From Rhodospirillaceae bacterium (lineage in GTDB: Bacteria > Pseudomonadota > Alphaproteobacteria > UBA8366 > GCA-2717185): a stretch of 7,778 nt of DNA. The notes beneath the pieces were generated by a model. The model saw nothing but the letters and a program-made list of their open reading frames with translations, had not been told where the DNA came from and searched no databases. The position numbers were made by a program, and so were the translations under genes. Shown piece after piece: positions 4,957 through 7,778 of the stretch; position 1 is the stretch's first letter; each line of letters begins with the position of its first letter. The stretch covers positions 1-7,778 of the forward strand of contig JABJJH010000247.1 of assembly GCA_018660965.1 (NCBI GenBank). Direction: 5' to 3'.

Positions 4957-6936
4957 TTAGCCGTCGAGCGCCACGCGAATTTTGTCCAGCAATTCTGTCC
5001 GCATATAGGGTTTGGGAAGCACGAATTCGTCTGGGTTCAATTGTGCTTCACGAAGGATGGTGTTCTCGGCGTAACCCGTGGTGTAGAGAACTTTGATACC
5101 GGGCTGAATACGTTTAATTTCCTTCGCAATCTCGACGCCGTTCATACCGCCAGGAAGAAGAACATCTGTGAATAACAGATCGAAGCTTTCGCCTTTCGTT
5201 ATGTGCGCCATCGCTTCTTCTCCGTCCATCGCCTCGATGACCTCATAACCCTGGTCCCTTAAAATACTGACCGGCACCAGCCGGACATTCTCATCGTCCT
5301 CGACCACCAGAATGCGCTCTTTCCCATGCCGTATCTCGGGCAAGTTCACCATAGCCTCATCTATGGCTGCGGTTTCCTGGGCGCGTGGCACATAGATATT
5401 AATCGTCGCGCCGTGACCAATTTCGCTATCGATAGTGATGTGCCCATTGGACTGTTTCACAAAGCCGTAAACCATGCTCAGCCCAAGACCGCTGCCTTCA
5501 CCCACGTCCTTTGTCGTGAAAAACGGCTCGAATACTTTGTTCAACACTTCGCGCGACATGCCCGCGCCCGTGTCATGAACCGAAACTTTTACATAATCGC
5601 CCGGCGTCACCTCTTCATGGCGGCGTGCATACGCTTTATCAAACACGACGTTCTCGGTCTCGATGGTGAGCGCACCGCCCTCGGGCATGGCGTCCCGCGC
5701 GTTGATGGCCAGATTAACCAAGGCGCTTTCGAACTGGTGCGAGTCTATCGTCGCAGACCACAGGTCTGACGCCAGCCCAAGGCTAATCGTAATTGTTTCG
5801 CCAAGCGTGCGTCGAAGCATGTCCTCGATACCGCCAATCAATTTGGCGACATCCGCCGCGACAGGCGACAGAGTCTGTTGACGGGAAAACGCCAGAAGGC
5901 GTTGCGTCAGGGACGAGGCGCGATCGACGGCGTCTTTAATTTGCGCCACTGGCTGTTGTGATATCTCATCCACAGGAATTTTGGCTCCCAACAACTCCGC
6001 ATTGCCGAGCATAATTAACAGAAGGTTGTTGAAATCATGCGCCACGCCGCTTGTCAGTTGGCCCACGGCCTCCATTTTCTGGGACTGGCGAAGTCGGTCT
6101 TCTAAGGCTTTATGTTCGGTGATGTCCTGGCCGATTGCGACCGTTCCTAGTAAGATGTCGCCGTTCTCAAATACGGGAACAACTGAATACCGTGCAAATT
6201 TTTCTGGATTTCTCGGAGGAAAAAACTCCCGGTCTATGATTGGCTGCTTGGTTTCGAGAACCGACGCCGCCATTGCTTCCACGGTCTCTCCGGCGATCAC
6301 ACCGCGAATCTCCGTCGATGTTTTACCCACAAAATCTTCCAACTGTCCGCCGATAAGAGTTGCCATCTGTTCGTTCATGAAAACGAACTGATTTTTAAGG
6401 TTCCGAAACGCGATGGTAGCCGGCGCGGCATCGAGAATTGCCTGCAATAAAACTGTTTTTTCGGCGGCTCCATGCTCTGCCCGCTTCCGCTCTGTGATAT
6501 CGATGTGCACCGAACCGATGGCCGCCAATTTTCCATCGGCGTGGAAGATCGGAAATTTGATCCCCCGGTAGATGCGAAGCACGCCGTCAATCCCGAGCGA
6601 CTCCGTTTCGACCTCGACCGACTGGCCGGTTTGGCGTAATTCCTCGTCCCTGGTTTCGAAGTGTTCGGTTGTTTCATTGGGCCAAAGGAAGGAAGAAGTC
6701 TTTCCCTTGATTTGATTTACGGTCATGCCACGCCTTTCGGCGAAGACCTTGTTGACAAACAGGTAGCGTCCATCGGCCTCTTTGAGACTGACGGGCGTCG
6801 GCAGGTTGTCTAGAATCGTTGTGTAAAGTGACTCATTTTCGCGCGACGCTGCAGCTTTAACCCGGCCTTGAAGTTCGACGATTTGCCGTTTCAATGCCGC
6901 ATTCTCGGCGCGTAACCTTTCCTCGGTTTTGCTCAT
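4957..6936 (-). CDS. Cytosolic PAS-PAS hybrid sensor histidine kinase with receiver domain
   Basis: Two-component signalling protein of 659 residues, no membrane segment, so it senses an intracellular cue. Domains in order: a short coiled coil (about 3-33), a first PAS/PAC domain (about 35-150, ending DITERKRAE) and a second PAS/PAC domain (about 160-275, ending QDITEH). A HisKA dimerisation helix follows with VAHDFNNLL and phosphoacceptor His300. The HATPase domain has the N box NLAINARDAMPEGG (Asn412), G1 DTGAGM (455-460), F box FEPFFTTK (469-476) and G2 GSGLG (481-485). The C-terminal receiver domain (541-657) has the acidic EDD (546-548), phosphoacceptor Asp591 in FTDVLLP, Thr619/Thr620 and Lys642 in LPKP. 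All catalytic residues are intact. His300 to Asp591 transfer, then a phosphotransferase elsewhere, is expected, since there is no output domain or partner regulator nearby. ATG 6936 is chosen over an upstream TTG (6981) because AGG (6945-6947) precedes it by eight bases, whereas the TTG has no ribosome binding site. The gene is less G+C-rich than argE or nadK. Ligand unknown. Confidence 0.92.
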   Translation of the reverse strand: MSKTEERLRAENAALKRQIVELQGRVKAAASRENESLYTTILDNLPTPVSLKEADGRYLFVNKVFAERRGMTVNQIKGKTSSFLWPNETTEHFETRDEELRQTGQSVEVETESLGIDGVLRIYRGIKFPIFHADGKLAAIGSVHIDITERKRAEHGAAEKTVLLQAILDAAPATIAFRNLKNQFVFMNEQMATLIGGQLEDFVGKTSTEIRGVIAGETVEAMAASVLETKQPIIDREFFPPRNPEKFARYSVVPVFENGDILLGTVAIGQDITEHKALEDRLRQSQKMEAVGQLTSGVAHDFNNLLLIMLGNAELLGAKIPVDEISQQPVAQIKDAVDRASSLTQRLLAFSRQQTLSPVAADVAKLIGGIEDMLRRTLGETITISLGLASDLWSATIDSHQFESALVNLAINARDAMPEGGALTIETENVVFDKAYARRHEEVTPGDYVKVSVHDTGAGMSREVLNKVFEPFFTTKDVGEGSGLGLSMVYGFVKQSNGHITIDSEIGHGATINIYVPRAQETAAIDEAMVNLPEIRHGKERILVVEDDENVRLVPVSILRDQGYEVIEAMDGEEAMAHITKGESFDLLFTDVLLPGGMNGVEIAKEIKRIQPGIKVLYTTGYAENTILREAQLNPDEFVLPKPYMRTELLDKIRVALDG

Positions 6937-6944
6937 GACGTCGA

Positions 6945-6947
6945 CCT
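6945..6947 (-). promoter_or_regulatory. Weak ribosome binding site that favours the ATG start of the hybrid kinase
   Basis: On the minus strand it reads AGG in the context GCAGGTCG, eight bases before the ATG at 6936. The alternative TTG start at 6981 has no purine-rich element at a useful distance. The 15 extra residues it would add (MNGYSSNINQVQVDV) have no domain character. Confidence 0.4.
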
Positions 6948-7007
6948 GCACTTGATTGATGTTAGATGAATAACCGTTCAATTATGAACCAGCAGCGTAA
7001 GGTTCGA

Positions 7008-7037
7008 ATTATTTCTCATCACCAACATACCAGACAA
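7008..7037 (-). promoter_or_regulatory. Candidate promoter for the hybrid kinase
   Basis: On the minus strand TTGTCT (7032-7037) and AATAAT (7008-7013) are separated by 18 bases; they match the sigma-70 consensus at four and five of six positions. The predicted start near 7001 gives a leader of about 65 nt to ATG 6936, and only about 20 nt to the alternative TTG. Moderate to weak evidence. Confidence 0.35.
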
Positions 7038-7165
7038 TTCCCAACATATACTTAAACGCTGGCACTTCACTTTAGTGCAAATTTTGTGGAGCCCCTCCAT
7101 TATTTCGGGAAATGGGATGTCCGGTTTTGGCCAAACTCGCTCTCAAAGGTGTTCCACACGGACTT

Positions 7166-7191
7166 CCGGAATTTTGGCAAAAATATTCCGG
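7166..7191. other. AT-rich hairpin upstream of the kinase
   Basis: CCGGAAT (7166-7172) pairs with ATTCCGG (7185-7191), and further A/T pairing inside the loop (TTT with AAA) is possible. It lies about 230 bases upstream of the kinase ATG, in the A/T-rich part of the intergenic region. Neither strand has a T-tract after it. It could be an operator-like palindrome or a relic; no function can be assigned. Confidence 0.3.
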
Positions 7192-7333
7192 TGCACCCCC
7201 TTGAAAATTCCTTACTTGAGATTATATACCTATTTTGGCTGCCCACTCACAAGCGAGGGCGACGGTTGAAATGTTAATCGATACATACTCATGCATACCG
7301 AAAAGGGGGGCTGGACATTACATTTCATAAATT

Positions 7334-7391
7334 GCCCAAACTGGAGATGCGGTTTGGGCGCGTTACGCCATGGATGTTGGCCGTAAACGCG
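7334..7391. other. Two adjoining stem-loops in the intergenic region
   Basis: GCCCAAAC (7334-7341) pairs perfectly with GTTTGGGC (7352-7359) around a 10-base loop. Directly abutting it, CGCGTTACG (7359-7367) pairs with a segment at 7382-7391 (CGTAAACGCG) with one bulged base. Two adjacent stable hairpins in non-coding DNA suggest a structured transcript or a palindromic intergenic repeat. No T-tract follows on either strand. I do not recognise a described RNA family. Confidence 0.35.
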
Positions 7392-7478
7392 GGGGGTCGC
7401 TGGGCCTGTGACGATTAGGGGACCGGCGGGTTCATCGGATGCGAGTGACAAATGCGCATGCTGGCGTGAACACATAAT

Positions 7479-7571
7479 TCGTCGTTCCCGCGCAGGCGAG
7501 GACCCAGGACTTGGCTGAAGGTCGAGGCTTTCGTTGAGGCGGCTGGATACCTGCCTCCGCAGGTATGACGG
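7479..7571. repeat. 93-bp intergenic repeat with imperfect terminal inverted repeats
   Basis: The left end begins TCGTCGTTCCCGCGCAGGCG (7479-7498). The right end, read on the opposite strand, begins GCCGTCATACCTGCGGAGGC. The two ends match at about two thirds of 23 positions. This is the architecture of the abundant palindromic intergenic repeats of alphaproteobacteria, whose ends carry CCCGCG and AGGC boxes. A related end fragment is at 3339-3361. Such elements are non-coding and are often mistaken for genes on one strand. Confidence 0.6.
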
Positions 7572-7680
7572 CATAAGGGGCGGGTATGATGTCAAAGGCG
7601 AAGGTTTGACGTGATAAGACGCAGGTGTGACGACAAAAGGTGCGGGTATGGCGGCAACAGACGCGGGTCAGGCGACATGA
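7559..7680. repeat. Degenerate 21-bp tandem array (about six units)
   Basis: Units start with GCAGGT or GCGGGT and continue with TGACG-like and CAAAAG-like segments. They lie at 7559-7579, 7580-7597, 7598-7620 (irregular), 7621-7641, 7642-7662 and 7663-7680 (short). The clearest pair is GCAGGTGTGACGACAAAAGG at 7621 and GCGGGTATGGCGGCAACAGA at 7642. The first unit is the right end of the 93-bp repeat, so the array appears to have grown from that end by slippage or repeated duplication and then diverged. It ends 26 bases after the SDR stop codon, on the downstream side of that gene. Confidence 0.55.
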
Positions 7681-7706
7681 AATTGGCCGTTCGCGAGTTT
7701 TTCGAA

Positions 7707-7778
7707 CTACGCCGACTGCAACGTCAGCCCGCCATCGACGACCAGTTCCGCGCCGGTGACGTATTTGGCCTCGTCGGA
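7707..7778 (-). CDS. Short-chain dehydrogenase/reductase, C-terminal fragment (runs off the right edge)
   Basis: Only the last 23 codons and a TAG (7707-7709) are in the window. The peptide ends SDEAKYVTGAELVVDGGLTL followed by QSA. The pattern SDEAxYVTGxxLxVDGGxT is the classic C-terminus of NAD(P)H-dependent SDR proteins of about 250 residues: the segment after the substrate loop that closes the Rossmann fold and forms the dimer contact. The substrate cannot be told from this part. On the minus strand the gene points toward the repeat array and the hybrid kinase, which also lies on the minus strand about 770 bp further on; the distance makes co-transcription unlikely. Confidence 0.85.
   Translation of the reverse strand, partial: SDEAKYVTGAELVVDGGLTLQSA

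Larger units (their letters stand above)
6982..7706. other. Long intergenic region between the kinase and the SDR gene, no supported gene
   Basis: About 725 bases. The half near the kinase (to about 7290) is A/T-rich and carries the candidate kinase promoter, the dyad GCACT (7062-7066) with AGTGC (7074-7078) and the 7166-7191 hairpin. The middle has the adjoining stem-loops. The part beyond 7478 is repeat DNA. A 63-codon frame with a GTG start (7086-7277) and a 121-codon minus-strand frame (7230-7595) cross it. The first lacks a ribosome binding site, and the second is an open frame through the repeat, so I call neither a gene. Confidence 0.55.

Noticed and set aside
4771..5175. Plus-strand 134-codon open frame
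   Set aside because: More than half of it is antisense to the receiver domain of the kinase, and the unique part has no motif or ribosome binding site.
7060..7078. Sigma-54 promoter suggested by TGGCAC at 7060-7065
   Set aside because: The GC of the -12 part falls four bases too far away (GG-N14-GC), so the required ten-base spacing is not met.
7086..7277. 63-codon open frame with GTG start upstream of the kinase
   Set aside because: It has no ribosome binding site, crosses the 7166-7191 hairpin, and overlaps another open frame of similar length on the same strand. It could be a relic of a gene, but I cannot support one.
7230..7595. 121-codon minus-strand open frame
   Set aside because: Its start lies in the palindromic repeat. 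The peptide beginning with LRRQVSSRL is the usual false translation of such repeats.
7479..7680. CRISPR array
   Set aside because: The 21-bp units are directly adjacent and degenerate, with no unique spacers and no cas genes.

Overview
The window looks like chromosomal DNA from an alphaproteobacterium, probably of the Rhodospirillales type. The evidence is G+C-rich codon use in the left half, an alphaproteobacterial-style NAD kinase C-terminus, an ArgE M20 deacetylase, an N-formylglutamate amidohydrolase and a soluble PAS/PAS/HisKA/REC hybrid kinase. The genus cannot be read from the sequence.

Left part (1-3301) is compact housekeeping DNA. A secreted protein of unknown function runs off the left edge (minus strand). 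Divergent from it is NAD kinase (plus, 272-1039). A stand-alone N-formylglutamate amidohydrolase (minus, 1063-1926, TTG start) converges on NAD kinase. Acetylornithine deacetylase argE (plus, 2117-3301) is divergent from the amidohydrolase. The nadK and argE upstream regions carry the same candidate promoter hexamers, CTGGCG-N17-TATATT. The amidohydrolase and ArgE both remove small N-acyl groups from amino acids; whether they share a pathway here is only inference.

Middle part (3302-4956) has the character of an accessory islet. Base composition shifts visibly toward A/T after the argE stop. A small PEP-CTERM (exosortase-sorted) secreted protein lies on the minus strand (3401-4042) with a long, structured upstream region: tandem hairpins, a tandem 15-mer and a sigma-54-like element. 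Beyond it lies a second, decayed copy of the argE 3' end (about 4449-4609), nearly identical in sequence but with an 89-bp internal deletion at a GGC microhomology. The PEP-CTERM gene is therefore sandwiched between a complete argE and an argE tail remnant, and an 8-bp inverted repeat (CTGACCCC / GGGGTCAG) also brackets it. This is the most unusual architecture in the window.

Right part (4957-7778) holds a 659-residue cytosolic hybrid sensor kinase (minus, start taken at 6936). It is followed on the map by about 770 bp without a convincing gene but rich in dyads, a 93-bp terminal-inverted-repeat intergenic element (7479-7571) and a degenerate 21-bp tandem array (7559-7680). The last 72 bases encode the C-terminus of a short-chain dehydrogenase/reductase on the minus strand.

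I see no CRISPR array, tRNA or rRNA, and no intact transposase or integrase. No described multi-gene system is complete in the window. The strongest leads for something new are the argE duplication around the PEP-CTERM cassette, the structured PEP-CTERM leader and the repeat array beside the SDR gene.
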